Source of the DNA: Snowella sp.
GTDB taxonomy: Bacteria; Cyanobacteriota; Cyanobacteriia; Cyanobacteriales; Microcystaceae
Reading direction: 5' to 3'
DNA length: 64,000 nt
Assembly: GCA_003249095.1 (NCBI GenBank)
Contig: QBMS01000005.1
Coordinates: 17,737-81,736 of the forward strand
Below the pieces are notes generated by a model. That model saw only the letters and a program-made list of their open reading frames with translations. It was not told the DNA's origin and did not search any database. Of this stretch, positions 25,966 to 35,404 are shown one piece after another (positions within the stretch are counted from its first letter, which is position 1; each line of letters opens with the position of its first letter). Both the position numbers and the translations under genes were made by a program.

Positions 25966-26718
25966 TTGGCTATTCCGCTTCTAGAGTACGGGCCAAAAAG
26001 TCAGAACGTGCGCGTTGAAGGGTTTGAAGTCGGTAATGACGAGACACCCCCAGTGTTTACGACTGAAAACCTACTTTCTCCTTCCGAAATGGGCAACTTG
26101 ATCGAAGCCGCCTATCGTCAAATTTTCTTCCATGCCTTCAAGTGGGACAGAGAAAAAATTCTGGAATCCCAACTCCGCAATGGACAATTGACCGTAAGAG
26201 ACTTCATTCGGGGACTATTGCTCTCGAATACCTACCGCACGAGTTTTTATGATAAAAACAGTAATTACCGCTTTGTCGAACACACTGTTCAAAAAGTTTT
26301 AGGCCGCGCGGTTTATAACGAACGGGAGAAAATTGCTTGGTCAATTGTTGTGGCGACTAAAGGCATTCAGGGCTTTGTCGATACCCTGCTCAATAGCGAT
26401 GAATATCTAAATAGTTTCGGTTATGATACCGTTCCCTATCAACGTCGTCGCAATCTACCTGGAAGAGAATTAGGTGAGCGTCCCTTTAACATCACCTCTC
26501 CCCGTTACGATGCGTACCACCGTCGTCAGTTGGGCTTCCCCCAAATTGTTTGGCAAAACGAAATTCGTCGTTTCGTTCCCCAGGACAAAAAAGCAAAAGC
26601 AGGCGATCCCAGTCTTTTCTTAGGAATGGTTCGGAGCATCAATCCGACTGTCAGTCCTACGCCTAAAATTTCGGCTCTCAATATTAATATTGAAGCGTCC
26701 GTACCCCGTCGGCGTTAA
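25966..26718 (+). CDS. cpcG: phycobilisome rod-core linker polypeptide
   Basis: Joins phycocyanin rods to the allophycocyanin core. The linker domain (about 20-190) contains [20 protein letters not shown] and [14 protein letters not shown], and the opening [16 protein letters not shown] is typical of CpcG. At 250 residues with no C-terminal membrane helix it is the CpcG1-like rod-core type rather than CpcL. The start codon is TTG, with a strong GGAGG about 8 bases upstream, so the TTG is well supported. Confidence 0.92.
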   Translation: MAIPLLEYGPKSQNVRVEGFEVGNDETPPVFTTENLLSPSEMGNLIEAAYRQIFFHAFKWDREKILESQLRNGQLTVRDFIRGLLLSNTYRTSFYDKNSNYRFVEHTVQKVLGRAVYNEREKIAWSIVVATKGIQGFVDTLLNSDEYLNSFGYDTVPYQRRRNLPGRELGERPFNITSPRYDAYHRRQLGFPQIVWQNEIRRFVPQDKKAKAGDPSLFLGMVRSINPTVSPTPKISALNINIEASVPRRR

Positions 26719-26741
26719 TTTGGTTTTAACCAGACTTTTTT

Positions 26742-26820
26742 AAGGAAAGTTATTGATTGGCAAGATGATTAGGTCTTTTTGATTTGATTATCCTGTGGAT
26801 CAGTGGCTTTCCTTTATTTT
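26742..26820 (+). terminator. long stem downstream of cpcG
   Basis: AAGGAAAG (26742-26749) can pair with CTTTCCTT (26807-26814), with further inner pairing ATTGAT/ATCAGT, followed by TATTTT. The large loop makes a simple terminator uncertain. Confidence 0.35.
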
Positions 26821-26828
26821 GGGGTTTG

Positions 26829-26924
26829 CCCCCTAACCCCGAATTTTGGGGATAATAAAGCCCTTTAACTCCCAATTTTAGGGAAAATAAAGCCCCCTAG
26901 CCCCCAACTTTGGGGGAATTAGAA
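26829..26924. repeat. three tandem 32-bp units rich in C and G runs
   Basis: Units at 26829-26860, 26861-26892 and 26893-26924 follow the pattern CCCCCTAACCCC-AATTTT-GGGG-AATAAAG with substitutions. Each unit is internally a C-run/G-run inverted repeat that can form a hairpin. A related unit occurs at 46626, followed by one in the opposite orientation. Confidence 0.75.
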
Positions 26925-26941
26925 TTAGTTAAAAGCGGTGT

Positions 26942-27397
26942 TCAGCATAATCCAAATTCTTGCAGAGCTGGATAAAAATTATGGTTTTCGTGACTGGCTC
27001 GACTGAGTTTGATCAGGGCAAAGCGTTGAATTGGGGTCAGCGATCGCCATTGAGATTGGGTTAAAGTTAATCCTGTTTCGATCGCCTTGGATTGAACACT
27101 ATCAGGAATAATGTCTGGATCTAACCAGGGAGGATTAGAGGCGATCGCAATTTCCGTTGCGGGTTCACCTGTTTTTTGAGTAATTAAATCCTGTAGAAAC
27201 TGCCGATAATTCTCGATTTCATCAGACGTTGAACAGGGAAGTTGAAGTAAAGATTGACGTTCCTCTGAATTGAATTGATTCCAATGGACTAACTTTAGTT
27301 TGACACCGCAGGTATCTAAATTTAACCTGACCAACATGGGAATACAGCGCAGAGATTCTACAAAATCTTGCTCGAATTGAAAAAAATAATCGGTCAT
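26942..27397 (-). CDS. nitrate reductase-associated family protein
   Basis: The 151-residue protein opens FFQFEQDFVESLRCIPMLVR and continues LDTCGVKLKLVHWNQF, which match the conserved family described as nitrate reductase-associated in cyanobacteria. It is soluble with no cofactor motif visible. Its start overlaps the stop of the PAP2 gene by 4 bases, so the two are translationally coupled. No nitrate assimilation gene lies nearby. Confidence 0.75.
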   Translation of the reverse strand: MTDYFFQFEQDFVESLRCIPMLVRLNLDTCGVKLKLVHWNQFNSEERQSLLQLPCSTSDEIENYRQFLQDLITQKTGEPATEIAIASNPPWLDPDIIPDSVQSKAIETGLTLTQSQWRSLTPIQRFALIKLSRASHENHNFYPALQEFGLC

Positions 27398-28098
27398 ATT
27401 TTAAGTTGATTTTTCGGAAAATAATAGGTCTCAGGAGCCGCCCGTTGTAATAAGGCGATCGCCAATGTTAACCAAACAAAACCCACACTGTAACCCGCTA
27501 TAATATCGGTTGCCCAGTGAACTCGACAATAGGTACTACTTAGTCCAATTAATCCTACCCACAACATTGCTCCTAGATAAATATATTTTTTAAGATGGGG
27601 AAAATGAGTTGACAATAGAAAAGCTATATAGAAATAAAAAACCACACTCCCCGCCGAATGGCCACTCGGAAAACTTTTACCATCGACATTAACTAAACTG
27701 GCAAGAGATTCGGAAAAAGATCCTGGACGAATGCGACCAAAGATGGGTTTTAGGATCTGATCAATTAATAATAAAATTCCCAAAGACGCAAAGGCTAAAT
27801 ATTTGGCTTCTTCCCAATAACGTTTCCAAAAGAGATAACCTAAACTCCCTAAGACGACAAAAGCCGTAACATTCGCTCCTGTCATTATATAAATAATTTT
27901 TAAAACTTCACCTATACTAGGCGGAATAACGGTATGTAACCAATTTAAAAATTGGATATCCCAAGGAACTTCTCTTGTCCCTTTTAACTGGGGGCCAATA
28001 ATCGCGATCGCAACAATAATAATCAGACAAATGACTAATCGAACCTTGCCTATTACTTGAATGAAAGGGATTTTATCGTGTTTTTGAGTTAGCTTCAT
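27394..28098 (-). CDS. PAP2-family membrane phosphatase
   Basis: A 234-residue integral membrane protein with about six helices and the PAP2 motifs: KPIFGRIRPG, PSGHSAGSV and the distal SSTYCRVHWATDIIAGY. These residues form the acid phosphatase active site facing the periplasm. Likely substrates are phosphatidate or undecaprenyl pyrophosphate. The gene overlaps the next one downstream by 4 bases. Confidence 0.88.
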   Translation of the reverse strand: MKLTQKHDKIPFIQVIGKVRLVICLIIIVAIAIIGPQLKGTREVPWDIQFLNWLHTVIPPSIGEVLKIIYIMTGANVTAFVVLGSLGYLFWKRYWEEAKYLAFASLGILLLIDQILKPIFGRIRPGSFSESLASLVNVDGKSFPSGHSAGSVVFYFYIAFLLSTHFPHLKKYIYLGAMLWVGLIGLSSTYCRVHWATDIIAGYSVGFVWLTLAIALLQRAAPETYYFPKNQLKI

Positions 28099-28251
28099 TA
28101 ACGATACGCCAAGAGATATTATTGAAAAGATTTTAACACAATCAAGGTGTGTCTCTTCTGGACGTATTCTGGGATAAATAACGAGATAAAAACCTCTTAT
28201 TTTTCAATTTTTAAAGGTTCTGCTTGTTATCTAGGATGCTATGGCAAAAAA

Positions 28252-28701
28252 TCAGAAAGCACAATCATCATCCAATTGTACATCCCATTGAGCAGAAAGA
28301 ACTTGAGTAACCATCGCTTCCAGGGCTTCAACATCCAGGTAACTATTCGGCCCATCTTCTTGTAGTGGGCTAGATAGGGGCGTTAACCGTAAATGACGAT
28401 TTTCTTGGACGAGTTCAAAACAAGTTTGCGCTTGGTCATCACTATCGAGTATCAGATAATCAAAGCTTTGGAGATTCAGATAGAGGGAGTGATTGGCGAC
28501 GAGGGTGGCTTGGGTGGCATCAGCAAAAATTTCCATGATCCAGCCCTCCCCTTCACTCTGTATAAATCCGTCTAAGGTATGCAAATAATGAACTCTACCA
28601 ATATCATTAAGCAAACGACGCATATCTTCCTTATTGACGATAATGCCCGAATCAATGATGCAAGGAGCAGGCAACGGCTGGGGAGACTGGGATTTATTCA
28701 T
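28252..28701 (-). CDS. hypothetical protein, cyanobacterial type
   Basis: Not assigned to a family. From the ATG at 28701 (MNKSQSPQPLPAPCII) the protein has 149 residues. The core has alternating strands and helices (WIMEIFADATQATLVAN; SLYLNLQSFDYLILDSDD) and an acidic end (WDVQLDDDCAF). No membrane segment or metal motif is seen. The ATG at 28701 is preferred over 28752. Confidence 0.65.
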   Translation of the reverse strand: MNKSQSPQPLPAPCIIDSGIIVNKEDMRRLLNDIGRVHYLHTLDGFIQSEGEGWIMEIFADATQATLVANHSLYLNLQSFDYLILDSDDQAQTCFELVQENRHLRLTPLSSPLQEDGPNSYLDVEALEAMVTQVLSAQWDVQLDDDCAF

Positions 28702-28836
28702 AAAAAAAATGCCTTGGATTAAAGACGAGGTCGTGTTCTGAAAAAGTACCACGAACCTTAACGTTATGCTGAAATACGATAGATTGGCATACCATTTAAT
28801 CTTAGCTCAATAAGTCCTAACGACTGTGAATTTTTT

Positions 28837-29673
28837 GTGAACAATAATTTATCGAAAGGTAACAAAAATAATAAAAACTTATCCGAAGCAATTTCTCCAG
28901 ATTGGACGGCCAAATGGCGGGGATTTGTTGGGTCTTTGGGCGGGGCAATGATTTTCTATACTTGTATGCCGTTGCCTACTGCTTGGCCGATTCAGTTTGA
29001 CCGTATTGCTCGTTGGTGTCCCTTGATTGGCTTGATTCTGGGGGCAAGTCTGGGTTTGCTGGATGGAGCTTTAGACTGGTTGGGTTTTCCGAATTTGGTG
29101 CGGTCAATTTTCATCGTGGCGATCGCGGTGGGATTGACGGGGGGATTACATTTAGATGGAGTCAGTGATACGGCAGATGGTTTAGCGGTGACCGATCCCG
29201 AACGTCGTTTGGTGGTGATGAAGGATAGCCTGACGGGAGCGTTTGGAGTGATGGCGATCGCGTTGGTTTTATTACTTAAATTTGCGGCTTTGAGTGAATT
29301 GGGATCGGAGCGTTGGTTTTGTTTGATGATGGCGATGGGTTGGGGACGTTGGGGACAGGTGGCAGCGATCGCGTTTTATCCCTATTTACGAGCGGAGGGA
29401 AAAGGAGCATTTCATACTGAAACTTTTAAATTTCCCCAGGATTTGCTTTTCGGCTTATTTTTTTTGCTTCTATTCAGTTTAGGCTTTGCTTTTTGGCAAC
29501 CCCAATTTTGGTTATTAATTCTTCAATCTACTCTTTTAGGATTCGCGATCGCCCTTTTAACGGGATGGTGGTTCGCAAAACGTCTCGGCGGTCATACAGG
29601 AGATAGTTATGGCGCGATCGTGGAATGGACAGAAGCCTTAATTTTATGTGGATTAACCGTCTGGTTTAATTAG
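28837..29673 (+). CDS. cobS: adenosylcobinamide-GDP ribazoletransferase (cobalamin synthase)
   Basis: Integral membrane enzyme for the last assembly step of adenosylcobalamin. The diagnostic central segment GGLHLDGVSDTADGLAV and SLTGAFGVMAIALVLLLKF are present, with several membrane helices. The start is a GTG at 28837; no ATG occurs in frame before the conserved part, and the first 25 residues are polar. Its end overlaps the converging PPC-domain gene by 8 bases. No cobalamin riboswitch was recognised upstream. Confidence 0.9.
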   Translation: MNNNLSKGNKNNKNLSEAISPDWTAKWRGFVGSLGGAMIFYTCMPLPTAWPIQFDRIARWCPLIGLILGASLGLLDGALDWLGFPNLVRSIFIVAIAVGLTGGLHLDGVSDTADGLAVTDPERRLVVMKDSLTGAFGVMAIALVLLLKFAALSELGSERWFCLMMAMGWGRWGQVAAIAFYPYLRAEGKGAFHTETFKFPQDLLFGLFFLLLFSLGFAFWQPQFWLLILQSTLLGFAIALLTGWWFAKRLGGHTGDSYGAIVEWTEALILCGLTVWFN

Positions 29674-30115
29674 CTGGGCGCAACCGACTCACTTTGAGCG
29701 CGAATTTTCCGCCCCCTGCGACACCAAAGGTTCTGACTCGCACAATATATTTGTCCGTTTCCGCAATGCGAGCAAACAATAGGGAATTGGTTCCCCCATC
29801 AGGGCCATCATCATTCGATCCGACCGTTGAACCATCGGCACTAATTAATACAATCACCGTATCAAATTCATTAGAGTTTAGATCAATGGCAACCTGATCG
29901 CCTTTTTTCAATTCCACCACATAATCTCGCGCAAATCCCCCTTCCCCCGTTGGAATATCCTGATCCGTTAGGCGATCGCTAATCTCTGTATTAAGACTTA
30001 AAGGGATGGGATTATATAAGGGATTGTCTGCCTGGGATTGGGAAGTAATGAGGAGAGATAAAATAGAAATTAATAAAGCGGTAAAGCGAGAAGAAAATTT
30101 ATAAGGAATGAACAT
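29666..30115 (-). CDS. secreted PPC-domain protein
   Basis: The 149-residue protein has a signal peptide (LISILSLLITSQSQA, cleavage after about residue 29). The rest is a single bacterial pre-peptidase C-terminal (PPC) type beta domain: RDYVVELKKGDQVAIDL, FDTVIVLISADG, and DKYIVRVRTFG. Such domains usually sit at the end of secreted peptidases; here it stands alone. Role unknown. Confidence 0.75.
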   Translation of the reverse strand: MFIPYKFSSRFTALLISILSLLITSQSQADNPLYNPIPLSLNTEISDRLTDQDIPTGEGGFARDYVVELKKGDQVAIDLNSNEFDTVIVLISADGSTVGSNDDGPDGGTNSLLFARIAETDKYIVRVRTFGVAGGGKFALKVSRLRPAN

Positions 30116-30135
30116 GATATTTTTTAAAGTTGCGA

Positions 30136-30828
30136 TTAATTATCTTGTAAATATTTTGCAAATTCCCTGAGAGATTCATTTCTTGCGAGAGTTTGCTGAT
30201 TAATTTCAATATATTTTGCAACTTGAGGTGAATCACTTTCTTCATAACGTTTCTCCTTTAATTTTTTGCTAAGAATAGGATTGATTTTAAAATTAATTCT
30301 GTCAGAAAGAATTTTTATTAAATATTCTTTAGCTCCTTTACCGCCTGGAATTGCTTCAACAATTAATTCCGTATTTCCGCGCTGATTTTTTTTGGAAAAG
30401 TCTATCCAATCTTTTTTAATTCTAGTATTTTCATCTTTAGTAAAGTAACAACAGATTCCTAAACAATCAATTAATAACCATGATTCAAGCTCTTGTTTGA
30501 TATAAATCAAAATAGCTTTATCATTAGAGTTAACAACTTTTGTAATTCTGTTAACTAAAGAATTGGGTTCTCCACGACGTTTAAAATGAGATTCAACTCC
30601 GTCATAATCAATCAGAAAAATAACTAGATCACTCGTTTTGAGGTAAATATTTACCTGCTTTTGTAATCCATCTTTTTGATTTTTCTGGAATGCCTGATTA
30701 TAAGCGTCTTTCGATGCTTCTAAAATTTTAATGTCACTGCCATAAAATGCAATAATTTTTTCGGCTATACAACGAACTGCTTTACTATCATAATTTGATT
30801 CAGGAGTCCAAATACGAATACTAGGCAT
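30136..30828 (-). CDS. DUF4276/Toprim-like partner of AAA ATPase
   Basis: A 230-residue protein whose middle part resembles the Toprim-type core of DUF4276 proteins: LVIFLIDYDGVE with Asp74 and Asp76 in the position of the Toprim acidic pair, followed by KQELESWLLID with Glu113 and Glu115. It directly follows the ATPase gene, overlapping it by 8 bases, so the two are co-expressed. An ATPase with a Toprim nuclease is the OLD family design, normally in one chain; this looks like a split version. Nuclease activity is inferred from motif placement only. Confidence 0.55.
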   Translation of the reverse strand: MPSIRIWTPESNYDSKAVRCIAEKIIAFYGSDIKILEASKDAYNQAFQKNQKDGLQKQVNIYLKTSDLVIFLIDYDGVESHFKRRGEPNSLVNRITKVVNSNDKAILIYIKQELESWLLIDCLGICCYFTKDENTRIKKDWIDFSKKNQRGNTELIVEAIPGGKGAKEYLIKILSDRINFKINPILSKKLKEKRYEESDSPQVAKYIEINQQTLARNESLREFAKYLQDN

Positions 30829-31981
30829 ATTGAGATTCTAATAACTCCTGTAATAAGTTACTATGATAAACGGCACTACCAACGCCAAAATCCCGCATCC
30901 ATTCGGCTAAATCTTCTCTTTCTTGACTTAATTGATCTAATCTAAAAACTTGAGTTCCAGAAGTATCTTTTTTACTTAATAACAAAACAGAAATATCAGA
31001 ATTAATTTCATCAGAACTAAAACAATCTAGTAGCTGTGAACTGTGAGTTGTAATAACAACTTGAGTTCTCTGAGAAAGTTTTTTTAAAATAGAGGCAACA
31101 GTTGTTAGAATAGCTGGATGTAAATTTCTTTCAGGTTCCTCAATCCCTATTAACGGAGGTAAATTATCGTTATGTAGTAGGACATAATAGGCAATGATTC
31201 TGAGTGTACCATCAGATAAACCAGATAATTTCACTTTTTGTCCATCTATTTCTTTTACTCTGAGATCACTTTTTCCAGAAACCTCTAAAAGTATTCCCAA
31301 ACAATCTTGTAACGCTTGATTAACTTCATTAAACTTTTCTTGTTCTTTTGATTCCCAGTATAACAAGACCTCTTCAAGATACTCACCATCAATATCTAAA
31401 GTAGGCATTTTTTCTTGTTCACTTTCCATTATAAACCTCACACTCCTTCTGTCTCTCCTCATCATACGTGGATCTAAATCATAAAACTCCCATGATTTCA
31501 TAAACTCAGATAATTGAGCTGTTAGAGGTTTATTCCCAAAATCACCCGCCGCTTTTAGAGCTAAACTCCCTTCTTTTGATTGGTAATTTTGAGTGTTTTC
31601 TCCATCTTCATCTCGAACTTCGCCCTGATTTTCGTGAATATTAATTACGGTTATTTCTCCAGTTTTTAATACTTCTCTAGAAAAATTTACTTTTTTATTA
31701 TTTCTTGATATACAAACTTTATAATCTATATCTTTATTATCTACTTTTGTAATAATTTCTAGTGTTAATGCTTGGTCAGTACTATTTCTGAGTAAATCTT
31801 CAATCAACTTCATGGGTGGTGAAGAACTTATTTGGACAATTTTGCCAAACAAGCGAAGAGCTTCTAAGCAATTAGATTTTCCTGTCGCATTAGCCCCGAC
31901 AATAATTGTTAAATCCCGAAAATCTAACTCAACATCTTCTAAACTTTTAAAATTTTTGATTTTAGCTGATATAAGTCGCAT
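30821..31981 (-). CDS. SMC-like AAA ATPase (AAA_21 type)
   Basis: The 386-residue ATPase has Walker A at residues 29-36 (GANATGKS), an ABC-signature-like LSGLSDGTLRI (about 252-262), Walker B LIGIEEPERNLHP (about 277-289), and a switch His in VITTHSSQLL (about 309-318). The insert between Walker A and the signature is short, so there is no long coiled coil. It is the upstream partner of the Toprim-like gene. Pairs of this type occur in phage-defence and DNA-processing systems such as OLD and Gabija-like families. Confidence 0.85.
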   Translation of the reverse strand: MRLISAKIKNFKSLEDVELDFRDLTIIVGANATGKSNCLEALRLFGKIVQISSSPPMKLIEDLLRNSTDQALTLEIITKVDNKDIDYKVCISRNNKKVNFSREVLKTGEITVINIHENQGEVRDEDGENTQNYQSKEGSLALKAAGDFGNKPLTAQLSEFMKSWEFYDLDPRMMRRDRRSVRFIMESEQEKMPTLDIDGEYLEEVLLYWESKEQEKFNEVNQALQDCLGILLEVSGKSDLRVKEIDGQKVKLSGLSDGTLRIIAYYVLLHNDNLPPLIGIEEPERNLHPAILTTVASILKKLSQRTQVVITTHSSQLLDCFSSDEINSDISVLLLSKKDTSGTQVFRLDQLSQEREDLAEWMRDFGVGSAVYHSNLLQELLESQYA

Positions 31982-32099
31982 AAATCTTACTCAAATCCGA
32001 TTTTAAAATAATCTTATTAAAATTGTATCCCAAAAGTTCCAAGAATTTTTATGATGAATTGCCTAGAGGCAAACGCTGAAGTTCAAAAAATCTCAAAAT

Positions 32100-33410
32100 C
32101 TACTGGCCGCCATACCATCGTAATAAAACCCGCGCTAATCGATGGGGATCATGACGCACCCTGCCCGTTTCTTCATTTTCGCTCATAACATTAGCGATTA
32201 CAATCCGACAGCCCATTGCCCCTACCGTTTCGCGGTCTAAGAAGACGGGGTGACAATTTTCTTGGGCGTAGTGTTTCAGGGATTCGGGAGATGGAGGAGT
32301 TCGTTGCACTAGAACCGCGTCAAAGAGTCGATATTCGGAAATAGCATCGATCGCGCTCAAGTGATCCGAGACTGTATAATCATCGGTTTCTCCTGGTTGG
32401 GTCATGATATTGCAAACATAGATACGAGGCACATCGGCCCCTGCGATCGCGGCTCGAATATCGGGAACCAGTAAATTGGGAATCACACTGGTATAAAGAC
32501 TACCTGGCCCGATAATGATGTACTCAGCTTCCTCGATCGCCCGAATCGCGGCGGGTAAGGCAATGGGATTTTCGGGACGGCAACCAATTTCCTCAATTTT
32601 TCCTCCTGCGCCTGTGATATTCGATTCTCCCTCGATTAAACGACCATCACTCAATCTTGCCCAGAGACTCACATCAGTCAGGGTTGAGGGCAACACTTTT
32701 CCTCGCACGGCTAACACCTTAGAACTAGCCGCGATCGCCTGCTCTAGATCCCCTGTAATCGCTGTCATCGCCGTCAAAAACAAATTACCAAAACTGTGGC
32801 CGACTAATCCATCACCCGCTTCAAATCGGTATTGAAATAATTCGGTTAATAATTTTTCCTCATCTGCCAAAGACGCAATGCAATTCCGAATATCGCCTGG
32901 CGGTAAAACGCCAATTTCTCGTCGCAACCGTCCTGAAGATCCGCCATCATCGGCTACGGTGACGATCGCCGTAATATTGGCACTATAGAGTTTTAAGCCC
33001 CTGAGCAAGGTTGAAAGCCCCGTTCCGCCCCCAATAACGACAATCTTTGGCCCTCGATTGAGACGACGATGGGCTAATAAAACATCCACCAATTCTTCAT
33101 TGCTTTCGGGTTGCAAGACTTCCGTGATCGCATTCATCGTGCGACTTTGACCCCAAAGGACAAAAAATAAGCCCCCAAAAAATAGAACGGGGCCAGAAAT
33201 ATAACTGGGAAAAAATTGAGAAAGCTTTTCGATAGTTTGGGAAACAAATCCTCCGATCCGATAAATAGGGGTCAATTTTACCCAAATCGCTAACCCCAAA
33301 ATCAATAAACTAATGCCTACCGAACTAATCAACAACCAACGTTTTACAAATAGCCCTGGAGCTAACCATTTAAACCAACGATTCACCCGTCTGGGAGTGT
33401 GCTGACTCAT
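32100..33410 (-). CDS. yvcK: YvcK/CofD-like family protein
   Basis: The C-terminal two-thirds match the YvcK gluconeogenesis factor: [19 protein letters not shown], then [34 protein letters not shown] and [16 protein letters not shown]. It binds UDP-sugars or NAD-like ligands and in Firmicutes affects cell-wall metabolism. The first 100 residues hold two membrane helices ([28 protein letters not shown]), a cyanobacterial addition. The ATG at 33410 ([15 protein letters not shown]) is preferred over the track start at 33479. Confidence 0.85.
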   Translation of the reverse strand: MSQHTPRRVNRWFKWLAPGLFVKRWLLISSVGISLLILGLAIWVKLTPIYRIGGFVSQTIEKLSQFFPSYISGPVLFFGGLFFVLWGQSRTMNAITEVLQPESNEELVDVLLAHRRLNRGPKIVVIGGGTGLSTLLRGLKLYSANITAIVTVADDGGSSGRLRREIGVLPPGDIRNCIASLADEEKLLTELFQYRFEAGDGLVGHSFGNLFLTAMTAITGDLEQAIAASSKVLAVRGKVLPSTLTDVSLWARLSDGRLIEGESNITGAGGKIEEIGCRPENPIALPAAIRAIEEAEYIIIGPGSLYTSVIPNLLVPDIRAAIAGADVPRIYVCNIMTQPGETDDYTVSDHLSAIDAISEYRLFDAVLVQRTPPSPESLKHYAQENCHPVFLDRETVGAMGCRIVIANVMSENEETGRVRHDPHRLARVLLRWYGGQ

Positions 33411-33645
33411 GGCAAGCCCCCATTTTCGCTTTTCAGCGTTAAGCTTCCGTACAGCAGATTTGAAAGGACTAATGGGCATAGAGAATGGGGATTCGGCGTA
33501 AAAAGCAAGTCGTCTTCAGTTTAAACCAACATAGGATTAGCGGTAACAAGATTGACAAAATCGATGCGGGCAAGGGCGGTCTTCTGAAGTATTTTCGTTT
33601 AGGATAGAGGCTATTGGATTAATCTCAGAAAACCCCTCAATCATC

Positions 33646-34491
33646 ATGGAATGGCAAGAAATTTCTGGCAGTTGGGTCTTAATTCCACGACAACCCATCG
33701 CAATTATTCATTTTTTGGGTGGTGCCTTCGTGGGAACGGCTCCTAGTGTGACCTATCGCTGGTTATTGGCCGAACTGGGTAAGCAGGGTTATGGGATTAT
33801 TACGACTCCTTTTGTGAATACCCTCGACCATGCCGCGATCGCCCGCAGTGTTTTGAACCGTTTTGAAAATATCCTAGAACGTCTGCAAACGAGAAATGCT
33901 TTATCTAGGGGATATTTGCCGATCTATGGAATGGGCCATAGTATGGGCTGTAAATTACACTTGTTGATCGGCAGTCTCCATGATGTGAAGCGGGCAGGCA
34001 ATATTTTAATGTCTTTTAATAACTATCCCGTGCGTCAGGCGATTCCTGGAGCAGAACAATTTGCCCAACTCGATTTGACGAACTTGAATAAACTGTTTAA
34101 TTCGGTCAAGCAACAATTTGATATTAAAACGAATTTAAACTTAGATCTTAATTTAGAATTTAGTCCTTCTCCTGCGGAAACGCTGGATTTAATTACAGAA
34201 CACTATGAAGTGCGTCGGAACCTTTTGATTAAGTTTAGAAACGATGAAATTGATCAAACTCTTACCCTCAATCCTCTCCTCCGCGATCGCTTTAATAATA
34301 TGACGGCATTCTGTCAATTACCTGGCAATCATTTAACCCCCTTGGGTCAAGAAATTAATTGGAAAACAGGCGAAGTTTTTACGCCTCTCGATGCGGTGGG
34401 TCAGTGGGTGAAAGAATCCTTTTCTAAGGATTTATTGCAATTAAAACAGGAGATTTTACACTGGCTCAATCCTGGTGTAATCCCGATTTAG
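33646..34491 (+). CDS. DUF1350 family protein (alpha/beta hydrolase-like)
   Basis: The 281-residue protein shows AIIHFLGGAFVGTAPSVTYR and YGMGHSMGCKLHLLIG, where GHSMG looks like an alpha/beta-hydrolase nucleophile elbow. DUF1350 proteins occur in cyanobacteria and plants and are expected in the plastid in the latter. No signal peptide is visible. Substrate unknown. Confidence 0.8.
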   Translation: MEWQEISGSWVLIPRQPIAIIHFLGGAFVGTAPSVTYRWLLAELGKQGYGIITTPFVNTLDHAAIARSVLNRFENILERLQTRNALSRGYLPIYGMGHSMGCKLHLLIGSLHDVKRAGNILMSFNNYPVRQAIPGAEQFAQLDLTNLNKLFNSVKQQFDIKTNLNLDLNLEFSPSPAETLDLITEHYEVRRNLLIKFRNDEIDQTLTLNPLLRDRFNNMTAFCQLPGNHLTPLGQEINWKTGEVFTPLDAVGQWVKESFSKDLLQLKQEILHWLNPGVIPI

Positions 34492-34562
34492 ATAACCAAC
34501 AAAAAACGCGATCGCTTTTATCCAGGGTAACCCAAGAAATTAACCCAATAAAAACCCAGAAA

Positions 34563-35282
34563 CTAAAAACTAGGCGCGTTTTTTAACTGGTCTAAATCTA
34601 GTTCCAGCAAATGTTCATAGGCGTTACTAATCACCCTTTTGCCCCGCAGAAAACCCGTATTTGCACCAGGACAAAGATAAGCCAAAGTTTCATTACTAAA
34701 GCGATCGCGTAATTTGCCCACACTCGCTAATTGTCGCCACCAATGAAACGTTTTAGAAAGTCTTAAAGGAGTGGGTTTTCCCTCTTGATTCGGTAAAAGA
34801 TGACGACCCGTGAATAAAATGCCGCCTTGGGAATCAAAATAAAGACAAGCTGAACCTGGAGTATGGCCAGGAGTCCAAATTAAATTAATCCCAGGACTAA
34901 TCTCGAATTCCTCAGAAAAAGACGCGATCGTCAAATTAGGCAAAAGATAGGCCTCTTGTTCTTGAATGATAATGTCACAACCGAGATCCCGTTGAATGCC
35001 CGAAATAGCGGGACTGATTCCCCCTCGGTGGGTGAGAAATAACCAGCGCACACCCCCTTGCTCTGTTAAAAAACCTTGATTTTCAGCGTCCCAAGCAGGA
35101 CAATCCACCAATATATTGCCCGATTTATTTACAATGAGATAAGCCGTTCCTCCTAAAATTTCTCGATTAGGGGGAAAAGCATAAACATCTTCTAAGATTA
35201 ATCGGGGAACTTTCGGCGATCGCGTTTCTACCAAAGGAATAGTAGGGTTATTAACAGGAGGTTCGGGACTAAGGGATGACAT
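34563..35282 (-). CDS. metallo-beta-lactamase-fold protein with degenerate metal site
   Basis: A 239-residue (from ATG 35282, MSSLSPEP) MBL-fold protein: NKSGNILVDCPAW, LFLTHRGGISPAISG, WTPGHTPGSACLYF and GGILFTGRHLLP. The main HxHxDH motif reads THRGGIS, so two metal-binding His residues and the Asp are missing, while the later His (PGHTPG) remains. It may be catalytically inactive or use a different site. The start at 35318 in the track adds 12 residues of weaker character. Confidence 0.75.
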   Translation of the reverse strand: MSSLSPEPPVNNPTIPLVETRSPKVPRLILEDVYAFPPNREILGGTAYLIVNKSGNILVDCPAWDAENQGFLTEQGGVRWLFLTHRGGISPAISGIQRDLGCDIIIQEQEAYLLPNLTIASFSEEFEISPGINLIWTPGHTPGSACLYFDSQGGILFTGRHLLPNQEGKPTPLRLSKTFHWWRQLASVGKLRDRFSNETLAYLCPGANTGFLRGKRVISNAYEHLLELDLDQLKNAPSF

Positions 35283-35404
35283 AAATTCAGTGCAAGTAAC
35301 GAAATAATCTTTTTCCACTCCCGATAATCATAGAGTGACAGGGGAATGAACGAGAAAGACTCTTTATATTAAAAACCATTAAAAACTTACTGTTGAAACT
35401 AAAA

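Noticed and set aside
28753-28836. Cobalamin riboswitch upstream of cobS
   Set aside because: The spacer is only about 80 bases long and lacks the B12-box sequence.
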